DNA of 64,000 nucleotides, taken from Yponomeuta sedellus (taxonomy: Eukaryota > Arthropoda > Insecta > Lepidoptera > Yponomeutidae). The stretch lies in assembly GCA_934045075.1 (NCBI GenBank), contig OW203723.1, positions 839,501-903,500 on the forward strand, written 5' to 3'. The first letter of the stretch is position 1. The number at the start of each line of letters is the position of its first letter. Below are positions 38,801 through 53,800 of the stretch, piece after piece. Under the pieces are notes generated by a model. The model was not told the DNA's origin. It saw nothing but the letters and a program-made list of their open reading frames with translations, and made no database searches. A program made the position numbers and the translations under genes.

Positions 38801-41800
38801 CTGCACTAAAGGTATAAGATGTGTCTCCCTTTTACATATTAAGACTGCGATTACTTGATCACCTCAAATAGCTAATTTTAACTTCCACATAATACAATCC
38901 TGTTCCCAAACCAGTAAGATTAAAATTAAACCCATGACATTTTTTATAGTTAAGAATGTTAACACTTAGACCAAGAAGTCAGAAGTCAATAGATTCTGCT
39001 TGAATAGTAGGACCTAGAAGACGCAAAAGTCAAATCAAAACTGTATTTCCAGAAGTGAACGAGCAATCGTCTGGTAACTTCACTTGCACAGCAACGAACA
39101 TCCTCGGTGAAGACGCCATCACGTATACAGTGCTAGCTCTGTTACCACCGTCAGCCCCCGCGCTGTCTCTGCAGTACACCACAGCATCCAGTGTAAAGCT
39201 GCACTGGCTGCCGCCTAGAGATGGCGGGTCACCAATTTTGGGTAAGTCACACCCAACAACATCTTAAGCGAAGATGACGGTGTTTCTTCCAACATCAGAT
39301 CCCGTTTTGGCCTAATTACTGACAGGCTGCATCTACTATTCCTGCCACCTACCCGATATTGCAACGATATACGTAAAAAAGTCAGTAAGAGGACATTCAA
39401 CGAGACTGGTGATGGGGAGCGTTGATAGGAAAGAGCCTTATGCCCAACAGTGCATTTCGTACATGGGCTCGAAAGTTAAGTAGTCATTGAAAGACATTGC
39501 CTACGCTTCTGAGATCTTCTTTTTCGCCTAGATGGGGTTCCCGAAATTGATAGCACCACGGCTATTTTATTGCTCTGCTGTGTGGTGTCGGCCTAGAGAA
39601 TAACACCAACCCAATTCTTCCCGCGGGTATCGTAAAAGGCGACTAAGGGACACAAAACGGGGGGTGGGCATCAGCGCCCCTGTAGTATAATTCGACCGAA
39701 CTGCGATCCCCAACCCGCATGCCCAACGTGGAGATTATGGGCATTACCCTCTATGATAGCACAACGTGGCGCTCTTTAGGGGAGGGCTAAGTCCAACAGT
39801 GGACTATTATAGCCTGACGACGACTGGAGGGCCTTGACATTGATTCCATCATCATCGGTTAAAGAAGTAAAGTAGCGCTGTGAAAATTCCAATATAAGAT
39901 ACAAGCATTGAATTTGAAGTAAGGATAGAAGATCATTCAATAGCTTTTTTCGGATCCTGGCGCTGACGTCGCTTGTCGGTAAAATTTGTGACTAACTTAT
40001 TACATTTTCTGTGAAATAACGAAATTGGACCACATTTCCCTAATAGTTTATTTTTTTATAAATTTATATTAAAAAATCCAATGATTTAATCAATAAGTTA
40101 GTAAAATCGAGATAACTTCATTATTTTAATCAATCTTTCGTAACCCAGTCAGCTACCGTACTTGATAATGAGTTGCTTGTGCCCAATCTCACTAGTCTAT
40201 GCTACTCCACGTTAGATGGCGCTAATAGAAATAATTGGGCCACACAGAAGGGACGGGGGCGCGCGCAGACATCACTGATTAAACCGATCGCAGATAGTAA
40301 ATGTCACGGATATCCGTGGTAAATGTATAGAAATTTTCGAAAACGATACACGAAAATATACCTCATCGATGGTTCACAGATATTTCATATTTTGCAAAAT
40401 AGGTGGAAGAAATATTTTTTTTTAAGGTTTCTAGTACAAGATCGATTAAGCTATGTTGGTACATCTTTTAATTTTTATAAGATAAGATAAGATAAGATAA
40501 GATAAGAATATTCTTTATTGTATACCGGAAAAATAGTTACAAAAACGGCAGATACAAAAGATCAAATACAATTGGCGGCCTTATTGCTAAAAGCAATTTC
40601 TTCCAGGCAACCTCAAATTGGAGAATTTGCCGAGGAGAAATAGATACGGGTAGCCGGTGCAAATACGAATATTAATAGACAAAAGTACGTATACGTACCT
40701 AATAATAAACTTACATAAATCATACTTAAATACTCTAAATAAATATCTACATATACATACATAAATAGTGTCTTATAACAAGTGTGTTATATGAACAAGA
40801 AAAGGTTATATACCTACATAATATATATGTAAAGAGAAGTGAATGACTACTTACAGCAAAATTACTTAATTAGACAGAAGGAATTCCATTACTCTGGCTT
40901 TAAATATAGCCGGAGATGGGGAGCGCCTTATTGCAACCGGCAGGTCATTCCACAGCCGGGCGGCCCTTACAGTAAATGAGCTACTGAAAAACCTTGTCGT
41001 ATGACTTGGTGTTTTCAGCGCTAAAGTCTGGTCGGATCGTAGTGCCCGGCTATGGGAGTCACTCAGGAAACTAAAGCGCTCTTTGAGGTAAAGAGGAGTG
41101 GCTGGATTGAACAGCACTGAGTACAGCAGCGAAAGGATGTGAGCATTCCTGCGGAGGCGGATGGGGAGCCATTTGAGCTTAGCGCGAAATTCGGAAATGT
41201 GGTCATATTTACGCAAGCCAAATATAAACCTTATAGCAAAGTTTTGGAGGCGCTCAAGTTTGTTTAGTTTCTCTTCAGTTAAGTCTAGATAGCTGGCATC
41301 AGCATAGTCGAGGATAGGTAGCAACAGAGATTGCGCAAGCGCAATCTTAGTGGCAGTTGGCAGGAAATTCCGTAACCTTCTCAGAGAAGCCGCCGAAGCG
41401 AACATTTTCCGGCTCACTTCCGCCAGTTGCGGCACCCAGGACATACACCTGTCCATGATAATCCCCAAGTTTTTCACCCTCTCACTGTATGGTATTAATA
41501 CACCGTCAAATTCAATTTGTGGTAGCTTCTCCCAATCGATTCTAGTTAGCATTCTTGGACTGCCGATGACAATAACCTGCGTTTTAATGGGATTAACTTT
41601 TAAGCCGTATGAATTGCTCCAATCTAGAATTCGATTAAGATCGGCGTTTGATCTAGCAATGGCCAAGGGCAAACTCTCTACGGGAGACCGTGTATAAATT
41701 TGAAGATCATCAGCATAAAGGTGGTAGGAAGAAGTAATTGCTTTCGAAATATTGTTTATGAAGATAGCGAAGAGAAGAGGAGACAACACGCCACCTTGCG

Positions 41801-44800
41801 GCACACCGGCAGTAGTATCACTCCACGCAGAAAAGGATTCGTCGATACGTATACGCTGCCGGCGCCCTTGCAAGTAACTACGAAACCAGTCAATTACCAT
41901 CGGAGATATGTTGAGAGAGCACAGTATCCCCAACAAGACGTCGAAGTCCACTGCGTTGAACGCGTTGCTGAAATCCAGCAACGCAAGCACAGTGACCTCA
42001 CCTTTTTCCATGCCCAGTTTAATGTCGTCAGTAATTTTGACGAGAGCGGTAACTGTACTATGTCCGGGACGAAAGCCAGACTGAAAGGGATTAAGGAGAT
42101 TGTTTTTATTTAGGAAAATGCTAAGTTGGTAATGGATGAGGCGTTCGAGGACCTTGGAGAGGATCGGAAGAATGGAAATGGGACGATAGTCGGAGTAAGT
42201 AGCAGGATTAGGTTTTTTGGGCAGTGGAGTAACTTGCGCTTCCTTCCAAACTGTCGGGAAGACACTAGTTGAGGTCGACTTGTTGAGGATTCCTGTGATA
42301 ACCGGGAGGAGAATGTCTAAAATAGGAATAATCATTTTCCGACTAATACCATCGGTACCAACAGCGCTAGAAGTAATAGAAACTATGCTCTTCTCAACAT
42401 CACAATCGGAAAATTGACTAAGACAAAAGCAAGGAAAGTCTGGAGTTGGGAGTGCTGAAAGAGTGCTCAGTGTGTCGGCTTTAGTAGCTTCATTGAAATT
42501 AGAAGCAGATGTGAAATGACGATTAAGAGAGTTGACATCAAGGTCATTAGAAATTTTGTCTGGACGCGGTTTTCCAACTCCAAGAGACTTTAGAAATTTC
42601 CAGACTTTAGCTGGGTCACCGTTCTCTACAGAATTATGAATATGGCGTCGTTGCGCATCCCTACACACCCTGTTGCAGTGATTGCGCAAATTCAAAAATC
42701 GGTCCCGGTTGTAGTCTGTTGGCTTAATCTTATAGTTGTATTTAGCAACTGATTTCCGGTGCATCGCTAACCTGATGTCATCTGTAAGCCAAGGTGCCGG
42801 CAGATGACGTACTTTTACAGAGCGAACTGGTGCGTGAATATCATAAAGACCAGTGAGAAGGGTGTTAAAAATGGAGATCTGCTCATCGACGGTATCCGCC
42901 CCAGCCACCACAGACCAGTCGGTACTCAAAGCGTCTTCTCTGAGCCGGTCCAGGTCCATGCCACCAAAATTCCGCTGAAGAAGTATCCTCGGCTTAGCTT
43001 TAGGGGGACGAATTTTGTACGTGAGGAAGATCAAATCGTGATATGAAAACGCATCCGCAGCAAGTTGACCGTGTGCGGCAACATGTTGGGATGAGGAAAC
43101 TATTACTAGATCTAGAAGAGAGGGGGTGCTGTTTGGGAAGTGATGAGTAGCATCAAGAGGAAGGGGCACTAAGTCACAGGCTTGAAGTAAAGATGTAAAG
43201 GAAGAAGAACGGTGATCCTTTCTGAGAAGGCAGGTATTAAAATCACCCATTATGATGGTGTGATTATATGAGGGTGTTAGATGTTCCACAAGAGTTTCAA
43301 AGGAAGAAAAGAAATTAATACGTAAGGAAGGACAATAGTAAACACCGAGTAAAAGCTTAGTGTGTGACAGGAGCACCTCTAAAAATAGATGTTCTCCCGC
43401 ATTTGGAGGTGGGGGCTGAGCTGATGCGCTAACAATGGAATAAGGAATGTGAGCTCTAAGATAAATGGCCACGCCACCTCCGCCACCATCAGTGCGGTCA
43501 TTACGGATCAGATGAAAACCTGGGAGAGAGTAGGAAGTAGAGGGAAGACAAGGCTTAAGCCAAGATTCTGAAACAAGAATGGCATGTAAATTTTTTACAT
43601 CGAAGGAAGCCAGCATATCTGGGAAATGCGCAGGAATGCTCTGTGCGTTAATGTGAATAACGTTGAAGTTTTTAGGTGAATCGGAGAATTGGGAATCAAG
43701 ACTATCCGAGAGAGAGGGAATGCTATGAAAGCTGCAGCCACTACCGTTCAATCCATCCGAAGAGGAGGAAAATGATAAATAATTACTGCAGTCATTATCA
43801 GACATAGATAATGAAAAGAAAATGTAGGTAAAATATAATAATATAGTTAAATAAATAAGTAAATAATATTTATATTATATGACGACTAAAATACAACACT
43901 CGACCACCCGCCAGCTGTACGCACATAGCTTACTAAGCAGGTAAAAAATATTTACGTAAAGAAATAACAATAAGCAAAAGCTTAACACGAGTTTTCTAGT
44001 GGAGAAAAGAATGATTAATTTTACCCACTCTAGCAACATTAATTGCGTGAAACGGAACGCAATCGGAAAACTCAAGAGAGAGAGAGCAAAAAAAAAAAAA
44101 GTCACTCACTGTCAAGTGTCAGTTCAGTGTCACACACACAGAGCATATAAATAAGAGACGGGACCTCCCTATATGCTTTTGTAATGAGTTTAGCCCCGTT
44201 AGCAATACCAACCAATAGAGCAAAAATGCAATGTCAAAAGTGCTACCAACATAACAACTTGTCTGTGCATTAGGGACGTCCACTTACATTGGTACTACAT
44301 TTATCGATATCGATAAATTTTCATCCAGGGGCTCCGCAGTTAGCCTAATAAAATTAATAAAAATCAATGTTTTCAATAAAACGACAAATGAAATTAGTAT
44401 TTTATTATTGATTATCAAATCACAATAATTGTGGTCAAGGTCTATTGAATTTATTTCAGCAGCTATTTGGTTTTTCCTTAGAGGTGTCCAATCTGAGCGA
44501 ACTTCATCAATCGGTGGTTTGGATTCAGGTGCTGAAATCGTCAAAAAAAGTTAAGTTGAGTCGTTATTGATTATTAATTTGTTGGTAAACTATGCTACTT
44601 ACCGGGATAGTTCTGATAAATATGCTGAGATTCCAGGCCACAATAATTGTGGTCAAACCCTACTGGACCAGTAGCAACAGCTGATATTTTGGCTGCTGTA
44701 CAAGGTGCTGAAAATGATAACACTTTGTAATTTATCAAAGTAAACAAACTCTAGTTACAAAAAACTTCAGCGATACATGAAAAGTCTACGTACCAGAGTT

Positions 44801-47800
44801 GTTTTGTGAAGCTCGACAACTAATAGGTTTTTGTATAGCTGAATCTGAAAATAAACAATTGCAAGAATAGTCCGAAAAAAAAATAGTTTGTTCCTGTTTA
44901 CCACATAACTGCATAATTGACTATGTAACTATCAAATACATTTTTATAAAAAAATATTTTAAGTTAAAAATTAGTAAAAAAAATATTTTAGTAATTCCAA
45001 TCACTAACCAGTTTCAAGTGATGCGACGTGGCTACGTGGTAAGGAAACTCAGCTAGTAAGTAATCAGGAAGAGGAGGCGCATTTATAAGTAGAGAAGATA
45101 CAGCCCTGTAAAAAAATGTTTATCAAAGTATGTCATTTACGTATTAAGACGTAATAATAATATTGCGTTCTAAATGACGGAACAAAATATATTCAAATGT
45201 TCGACGTAAAGCAAGGCGTATTTTGTGTTTTATTACATAATTATTCATGAAATGTAGTAAGTGTTACATTATAAGTTTATAACACAACTCACCATTTCTT
45301 TAATCGGCTTCCTTTTAAAATAGTTGTAAAATCTTTCGGCCGGAAATGATCTCTACAAACATATTTATGTTGGTGGAGTTTTTCGATGGGGATATACGAT
45401 ATAAGATCTTCCACAATTTTCACCCATTGTCTGCATCTAAAAAAAAAAACAACATTCCATGCAGCCACTAATAGTGCATCGTTGAAACATTGTTATGGCT
45501 TACAGCAATTCACCCGTCATACACTGAGTAGTAATTCTGACCAAGGTACTTATCAGATATTTTTTTATCGATATTGAATATGTGTATGGCACATCACTAT
45601 GACATTGAAACATCTGAGTATTTTTCTCATAGTATATTAATTACGTTATTTAACATAATTTATGATCTTGCTCTTGTGCAAGATGACAAAAACTGTAGCC
45701 AGAAATACTTACCGGTCTTCATCCCTAGGAAATTTACCCATAAACTTTCTTTTGGTACCCTTTGACCGGCTGCATTTTACAAATGGCACAAGTTCGACAC
45801 CATCCGATCAATGCCATTATTAAAAGAAAATCACTAAACACTGTACAACAAGATACACACAGCTAGATATTGAACAAACTTAAAACACAAAAATTTTAAC
45901 TAGAAAACGTTCTAATATGTGCCGCGTTCCGCCATATTTGTTATGTTTTCAGTTTGACATTGACAGCAAAGAAAGAGTAAGTAGTATTAAAGAGTGAGAC
46001 AAAAATATGTCCGCCATTAAAACGGGGCTAAATGCGAACAAAAATTTCAAAGTTCCTACTTGCGCTAGGCTGGTCACACAAACAAAATTTTGCATTAAGA
46101 TTTCTTAAAAATGTGGGTAAAGTTGTTAAAGACTCAAGCATGAGATTGAATGAAATCGGTTACATACACAAGGCACCGGTTAAACAAGGACTTATGACGA
46201 ATATAGCTGACATTCTATTTTGAAGTAACAACTTTCCGCATGGGCCGACTGGCGCTCGTCTTGGCCGGTTGTTGTTGTTTTATGTGATTTATTGACAAAT
46301 AAGTTGCTTAAAACTACTAAAAACGGCACCGATTATTATGGCAGCTTCCTATAAGAACTCGTGGTCGCAGTTTGTACCCCCTAGTTTTTGAATTGGCCAC
46401 TTGCTGTTGAGGAACAGTCGACAGCATATCACCTTTACATTTTATAATGTCTTGGAATAATTAACTACATAGACACTAATTAACTATAGCCTTTTAAGTA
46501 TAACTTCCAACTAAAACATAGATTTTAGGGTTCCGTACCAGAGGGTAAAAACGGGACCCAATTGCTAAGATGGTATGTCCGTCTGTCGGTCTGTCCCCAA
46601 GCTGAACGTAAACTCTCATGAACCGTGTAGCTACAGTTGATATTTTTATAGATGATGTACATATTTATTTAATGAAAGTCATTTCCATTTTAACCGACTT
46701 CAAAGAGGTTATCACATCGACGCGTATGTTAATTATTTTTCACTATGTTTTCGCATTATCTTCGTCAAATCTTAACCTATTTCGATATTTTTTTTGTTCT
46801 ACTAGGTATAGCGTCCCATTGGTCCCATTTTAATTTGGTGAAGATGTCATGAAGACTTTGAGAGATGGAGAAAAGAACTTTTCAATGGACAGCAGCAAAT
46901 AAGGCCTAATGATAAATAATGCATATTATTTATGAATGCATAAATAATATGCATATGTTTCATAAAATATAATATAAAAGCTGTCCCAGGGTAATTTGGT
47001 GATGATCTGATGAAGACTTTCAGAGATGGGAATTTAGAACTTCAAATTTAAGTAAAAAAAAAATTACTTTGTTCATCAAATACTTTCATTAAGTAGCACA
47101 TTATCTGGTGGACATTGTTACGAAGTTCATCAGCTCGAATGTAGTTCTTGAGAGGTTTTAAGTTTCTAATCTAGATAGAAATATGCCGTTTTCAGTTCAC
47201 CAGAATTTAAGTCAAAATATACAATTTTACTGTCGTGGTTATTAGTTCCTTAGTCAAAAATATACTATAGGCATGCGTAGTTATAAAAGTCGCCGCCAGA
47301 TGTCAATAGTAAACTCGTGAAAACTATTAACAATGCCATCTAGCGGTTTTAGACAAAGCGCTCTACACGTATTTTTCGGATTTGCGCGCATTTTCAGTGG
47401 CGGCCTCTGGGCCCGGCGCGGTTTTTTGGGATCCGATTTGCTTGTATGGGAATGGGTTTCTATCCTTACTTCAAATTCAATGATGGCTTTACTTATCAGA
47501 CATAAAGCCCTGGCTTACCCAAACTCCTTTCAAGGTAGTTATTTAGGTTGGTAGATAGGTAATTATGAAGGGAATGAGTTCTGAATAAGCTTAACAAAAT
47601 TCGGACTTTATCCAGATTTTTTTTTTATGTCGTTCCTTATTGAGGTTCCGATTGTTGTTTTTTTACTAGGTTACCTTCTCCATTGGAAACTGGCGTCGGA
47701 AACAGACTGGACAACTATAGAACTGTCGCCGGACGCTACTTCACACACAATGGACATGTTGAAGTGTGGCAGTGCCTACAGTGCAAACCTGCAAGCCAGG

Positions 47801-50800
47801 AACATGGTAGCGGCCGGAGCACCGAGCGACCTTCTCACTGCCAATACTCGAGGAGGAAGTAAGAATTTCGATCATGTTTATTTTACATTATTCAGTTTTT
47901 TAGAGTTTAACACTTCATTTGACATTTTCATACAAAAACCAATTTGTTAAAATGGTCCCTTAATTGGCGCAGTCATCTGTAACTTATTACTGGTGTATAT
48001 TTGTTAAGTATATATTTAACGGGTTTAATGGCCATTATCTATTAGGTAAAACGTTATTACCGGTTCCCGACCTTAGAGGTTAGACCCGTTTACACATAAA
48101 CATCGCGAGTCATTACGAAATCACATCACTTCATCAAACCACACTAAGATTATAAAGGTGATAGTTTGTGAGTGTGTATGTTTGTTACTTCTTCACGTCG
48201 AAACGGCTGGATCGATTTCGATAAAATTTATTATGTAGTTAGCTGACACGCTTGATTAACACATAGGCTACGTTTTACTGCGGGAAAATATCTTATTCCC
48301 ATGGGAAAATCGATAAACAGCGGGCAACACCGCGGAGCACAGCTGGTACTAAATAATTCTAAGTTACGAGCGTGATACTTTTGATAGTTCTAAAAAAGTG
48401 TCCTATAGGTACAAGCTACTATTTCCAAAAGACTGTCCTACTCAAGTCCATTTCGTTCAAATTTTACAGGACCAAAAGCACCCAAGGCCGAAGAGCACGT
48501 GTACATGAACGCGACAGCGATCAAGATTAACTTCTATGCGTGGCGAGACGGCGGCTGCCCGATACTAGGGTTCAGAGTGTCCTACAGGAGAGCAGGCACT
48601 GAACATTGGATAAAGGTAATTGGTATAACCACTTACATTTTATATAAAGCTAATAAGTGTGTTATAAAAACCTATTTAGAGGCTAAAAATTTCACCCATG
48701 CCGGGATTCGAACCCGCAACCTCTGGCTATCCGTGCCAGCGCTTTACCAATTGAGCCAATGGGCGACTCACCGGCATCAGTGAAATTTCGAACCTCTTTA
48801 CACTATTCTCTGTATTATGTACAGGCAGCGACATCTGGCTTAAGCAAATTGCTTCACTTACAGCCCCGACTACCTACTTTGCAGTTAGGTTTTACATCGG
48901 AACGATATCACTGTACCCACATGATTACACTATTTTTATTTTTAATGCACTAACCCGTGCTAAGGACAAATTTAAAAACCTATTTACTTCGAATCCCGAC
49001 ATGGGTGAAATTTTTAGCCTCTAAATAGGTTTTTAAATTTGTCCTTAGCAAGGGTTAGTGCATTAAAAATAAAAATAGTATAAGTGTGTTATAATTTTAC
49101 TATGCCATGTCATTTTTCGAAAATCATCGCCTTACTTTTTCTCTAACTTCATCACGAACCTTAGCGAAAACAGTTATTAATATTATTATTACTATTAACT
49201 AACTGATAGTGATAAATAAGTACTTTCTTACTTTTTTTTAAAGCGTTTTAAAGCCGTAGTGGCATAGTGACTATATTCACATTGAAAACGCCCCTAGTTC
49301 AAAATCCGGCTTCTACCAGTAACTTACCTACACCCCTAACAGTGCCGGATCAAGCGAACGCGGGGCATGTAGCTACACTGTACTATCCTGCTGCTGTTTC
49401 TAGGTGGGAGACAATCTGAACTCGGCCAGTCACGTGTTGGGAGATCTAAGTCCAGCGACCTGGTACGAGCTGTCCATTGAGGCGTACAACGACGCGGGAG
49501 CCGAGATTGTCACGCTGCTGGCTGACACGCACACTTTGGCTGGAGGTGCGTGTCAAATTCAATCTTGTATCCTAATTCTACTCCATAGACAGAACTATTG
49601 CAACAGCTATCGAAAGAATCTTCAGATATAATATTCACACTGTAACGGTGCAAACCTCTTTATACCATTTTTGATATTTGTTTTATCATGTCTCATCATT
49701 ATTAAAACAAAATTTTACATTACGTGACTTAATCTAGATTTCTACTCTCTACTTTAATTTGTATTGTCTTCTTGAAAATAAATGGCTTACTTAGGTATTT
49801 CACCCTTTGACCAAAGACTGCTACTGGCAATTTTAACCTGCTTGCAAATTATCTCTTCCTGTTGGTTCCGATCAGTTTGCTATCTACAGATTTAAATAAA
49901 CACAGCGTTTTTGAAGTCATAATACACTTTTATTAATTTCTACCCCAAGAACTCCTGCAACACCAATAACAAAGTACAATTGTCAGACGTTTTGTTAGAA
50001 GAGACTACCGTGACCATCTTTTGTGTAAATGGAGTTAGTATTATATAAAATTGCTCAATAAACTTTACCCAAAGTTTCTATTGAGTGAAGTTTATCCATT
50101 GACAAAGAATGAGATATCTTCTTATATATAATAATACCATCATAATCCTATCAGTTGCCGAGTACGCGTATGGCTCACAATCAAACACCTACATTACACC
50201 TGTCTCAATTTCTCCTGTCGAAGATTTAAGGTTGCCTAGAAGAAATTGCTATTAGCAATAAGGGCGCCCATTGTACCTCTTTTTTGTGACGGTAGTCTCT
50301 GTACTTATTTTCTGGTGTGTACAATAAAGAATATTCTCATCTCATCTCAAATAGTCTTGGAAAAGTTTCACTACTTTTAAGCCACCTGACGGAGAAACAC
50401 CGGCGGAACTTCGACTGCGTATTTGGAGGGAGCTGACAAAACACCTTCCTGACTTCATAAAGCCGGTGGAGTCAATACCACCAGTATTGACTCCACCGCC
50501 GAGATCGCTGTACCGTCTGCGCGCTGGTGTTGTTCGATCCATAGATAACCTGAAAATATGGGGGATCCTGCCCGAAGATGCTGACATCTTGTGCCCATGT
50601 GGAGCTGCACAAACAACAATGCATCTTTGTGACTGCCCTGAAGCTCCACAGTGCGGTTTGCGGGATCTCATGGAGGCATCACCCGGCGCGCTCGCAGTTT
50701 TCGGAGCGAGATGTCTGAGAGGAAGTCGGCGCTTTCGACACGAAAGAAGAAGAGAAGATCTCATCTTATTTCTTATCTTATATTTCACTAAATTCTGATA

Positions 50801-53800
50801 ACGCGTTCCAGGCCGGATCCCCCCAATGAAGCCGTCCTCCCCGCTGTCAGGCAGCGAGCGCAAGACGTCTCTGCGGACAGTGATCCTGTCGTGCGTGGCC
50901 AGCGCCATCGTCATCGTCATCACGCTCGCCGCCATCGTCTGCGTCATACAGGGGAAGAGAAAGTTAGTATACTGTCTAGGACAACAGAGAAGTTTGATCT
51001 ACTAATGCATAGGTAACTGAAGAATGTAAGGAAGCAGATCCAAAATAAAATACAAAAAAATAATTGAATGTATTCCAGTCGTATTTACGGTATTATTAAA
51101 TTGTATATATATATATATTTAATATTTAATATATATACAATTATATAGTATATTGACCTTTTTGCATATACTTAATGAGATGATTTATACAGCGTCCAGT
51201 GGTATCTTCACTCACACTAGATGGGTGAAAGGACCACTCCGACGCTGTAGTGCCTGGGACATGGTTTTATAGATGGTGTAGGCTTACCCAGCACCTATAC
51301 CACCCTGACAGCTTAGTCCGCCTAGCCCACAGGAAAGACTAGTCAATACGTGCGGAGCCAACCAAGCCGCGGGTTTCCTCACGATGTTTTCCTTCACCGT
51401 TAGCGTGTGGTATTGCGACTACAAATTCGCAAATTTACGTAACTTTGAAAATTAAACAAAGTCATTGGTACATGCCCGCACTCGGGATCGAACCTGAGGC
51501 TCTCGCTTGCCAGTCTATAGTTCTACCCACTGAGCTACCACCGCTTAAATTTAAATTAAATTAAAAATATTAAATTGTACATACATACATATATCATACA
51601 TACATACATAACCTCATGCCTGTATCCCAGCGGGGTAGGCAGAGACCAGGGACTGCCACTTGCCACGATCCTGATATATCACCTTCGCTTCATCAATGTT
51701 CATAAGTCGTTGCATGCACGCACGCCGGTTCCGGGTACTTTTTATCTTCCCTTTTGTTAATACATCCCCTATTTGGTCTATGTATGCCCGCCTGGGACGT
51801 CGCTTATCCGCCCTTCCACTCACATTCGCAGTATATATTTGTTTCGTCAATCTTTCTTCCATCATCCTCTCCACATGTCCAAACCAATGCAACATTCTTT
51901 TCTCAATTCTAGTCACTACATCCTCTTTCAGTACACAATGTTCTCTAATCAGACTATTGCGTATCCTGTCATTCAAAGTAACACTACACATAGTTCTCAA
52001 GAACTTCTTCTGCAGTTATTGAATATTATTAATTATTATTGAATTGTTGATGCTCCAAAACTGAACACTGTTCTAAATTGATCCCAGCATTCTGTGCCTG
52101 CACTGCGTCTTTGCGATGATGAACGGGTCTATCAGAAGTCCATTTAATGCAAAGCAGATTGAAACTAGCGCCATTTAATACATGAGAGTCAGTCAATCAG
52201 TCAGTGAATATGCGTTATCTCTCTATCCAGTGCACGATGGAGCCCGCTACTAGATTTTTCCCGTCACGCCCAGCCGCTCGGATCCTTGCTGATCTCGTTT
52301 TCAACTCATCTATATTTAACTCAGAAGAAACGGCCACTTCATTTCCAGATTCTTCTGCATATCAAGCGACCACTACATGCGAGACGATCGCAAGCTCTCA
52401 GAGAGCAACGAAGCAGAGAGGGAGAAGCTGCGTGAGGGACACAAACTCTACTCGTCCTCTTCCATCAACGGGAATGAAAAGTCCAATGATGACTCTTCTG
52501 GTAAGTTTCCAGTTCAGAAGGAAACTTAGGTGCAAGCCAACAGGTGGCAACCTATAATTAAAGAGTTATTAACGGTAAACCGTAAACAGTGACAATTGTT
52601 TTGCCGTTCTTGGCTAATCTAATTTAATTCTTATCTTATATTCAAAATAAACTTCAAAAACAACATAATCGAACAAATGAAAAACAAATAACTCGCATAC
52701 ACACACCACACGCATTCACACACCACACACACGCACGCACACCACCAAATAAGACTATTCTCTTTCTCTTTTTTTTTTGTTCACTTCTGGTCATTAACAT
52801 AAATACAATGTTAAAGTTATTTTTCTGTAACTTTTCCTTTGTTTGTGGTAACGATGTAAAACACTTTGAAACATAAAATACTCTGCCTCAGGATAAGAAA
52901 AATGTATAAGTAATTCCGTGGAAACCTGTAATTGGCCATGCTGTTATTTATTGTAAATATTAAGTTTTTTTGTTACTAATTTCGCTGTAGATTTCCCTGT
53001 CATTAAATAAATAAATTAATCATCTTGGCAAAACTGATATAAAATAGTAGATTCTTAGAACAACTTTCTGGTTAGTAGTTTATAAAAAGGGCTACAGCGA
53101 GTATATTTATTAAAATTTATGATGTTTACTTTTTCCAAAGACGCTTTTCCGATGATGATTTTTTTCTATTGGTCGTGCTAGTTAGCGCCGGCTATCACCT
53201 TAAGATCATAATTTGCATATTCCTAAGTCCATTTAACCATTGGAGTAAGATGATGTAACAAATAAAATTGAACTCATCCTCGGCGGAAAATTAAAAGTGG
53301 TTACCCACAATTGACTGTCTCCAGTCACCTTTGCCAGTCTCTTCAACACCAAAGGCTTGCTGCAAGAGAATGATTCTTGCATTAAGCACGCCCTTGTATA
53401 TTTACTCGTTTAATTAGTGCTGTAAGTGATCGTAAGGCGTGCTGTGATCCCGTAGCGGAGCTGTACGAGATCAGCCCGTACGCGACGTTCGGTGTGACGG
53501 AGGGGGCGGCGGCGCACTCGCTGCACTTCCGCACGTTCGGGCGCCGCGAGGACGACGCCGCGCCGCCGCACCGGCACCGGCGCCGGCACAGGCACCAGTC
53601 GCATTCCGACCACTATCGCTATGGTAACAAGGCGTCTTATCGCGCACACCCAACACCGGCACCGGCGCCGGCACAGGCACCAGTCGCATTCCGACCACTA
53701 TCGCTATGGTAACAAGGCGTCTTATCGCGCACACCCAACACCGGCACCGGCGCCGGCACAGGCACCAGTCGCATTCCGACCACTATCGCTATGGTAACAA

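Larger units (their letters stand above)
44284..45817 (-). pseudogene. nested THAP zinc-finger gene or pseudogene, six exons
   Basis: Lies antisense in the 8.4-kb intron 21. THAP domains are C2CH zinc fingers that bind DNA, found in transcription factors and P-element-type transposases. Seen, 5' to 3' on the minus strand: exon 1 45713-45817, exon 2 45293-45436, exon 3 45009-45105, exon 4 44794-44844, exon 5 44603-44707, exon 6 44284-44531, all with AG/GT borders. The THAP core spans exons 1-3 (KFMGKFPRDEDR, CRQWVKIV, CRDHF, LKKW). Two faults: one extra A in an AAAA run of exon 1 shifts the frame between the first cysteines and KCSRSKG, and exons 3-4 do not match in phase at the best donor. 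No transposase domain follows. It may be a degenerating gene, or intact with an error in the A run. Confidence 0.6.

Noticed and set aside
39258..39290. Copy of exon 21 sequence just after its donor (AACATCTTAAGCGAAGATGA)
   Set aside because: The similarity to AACATCCTCGGTGAAGACG is too short and gapped to support a copy.
41350..43046. Plus-strand ORFs of 66-137 residues in the retrotransposon
   Set aside because: They lie antisense to the intact reverse transcriptase ORF and show no domains.
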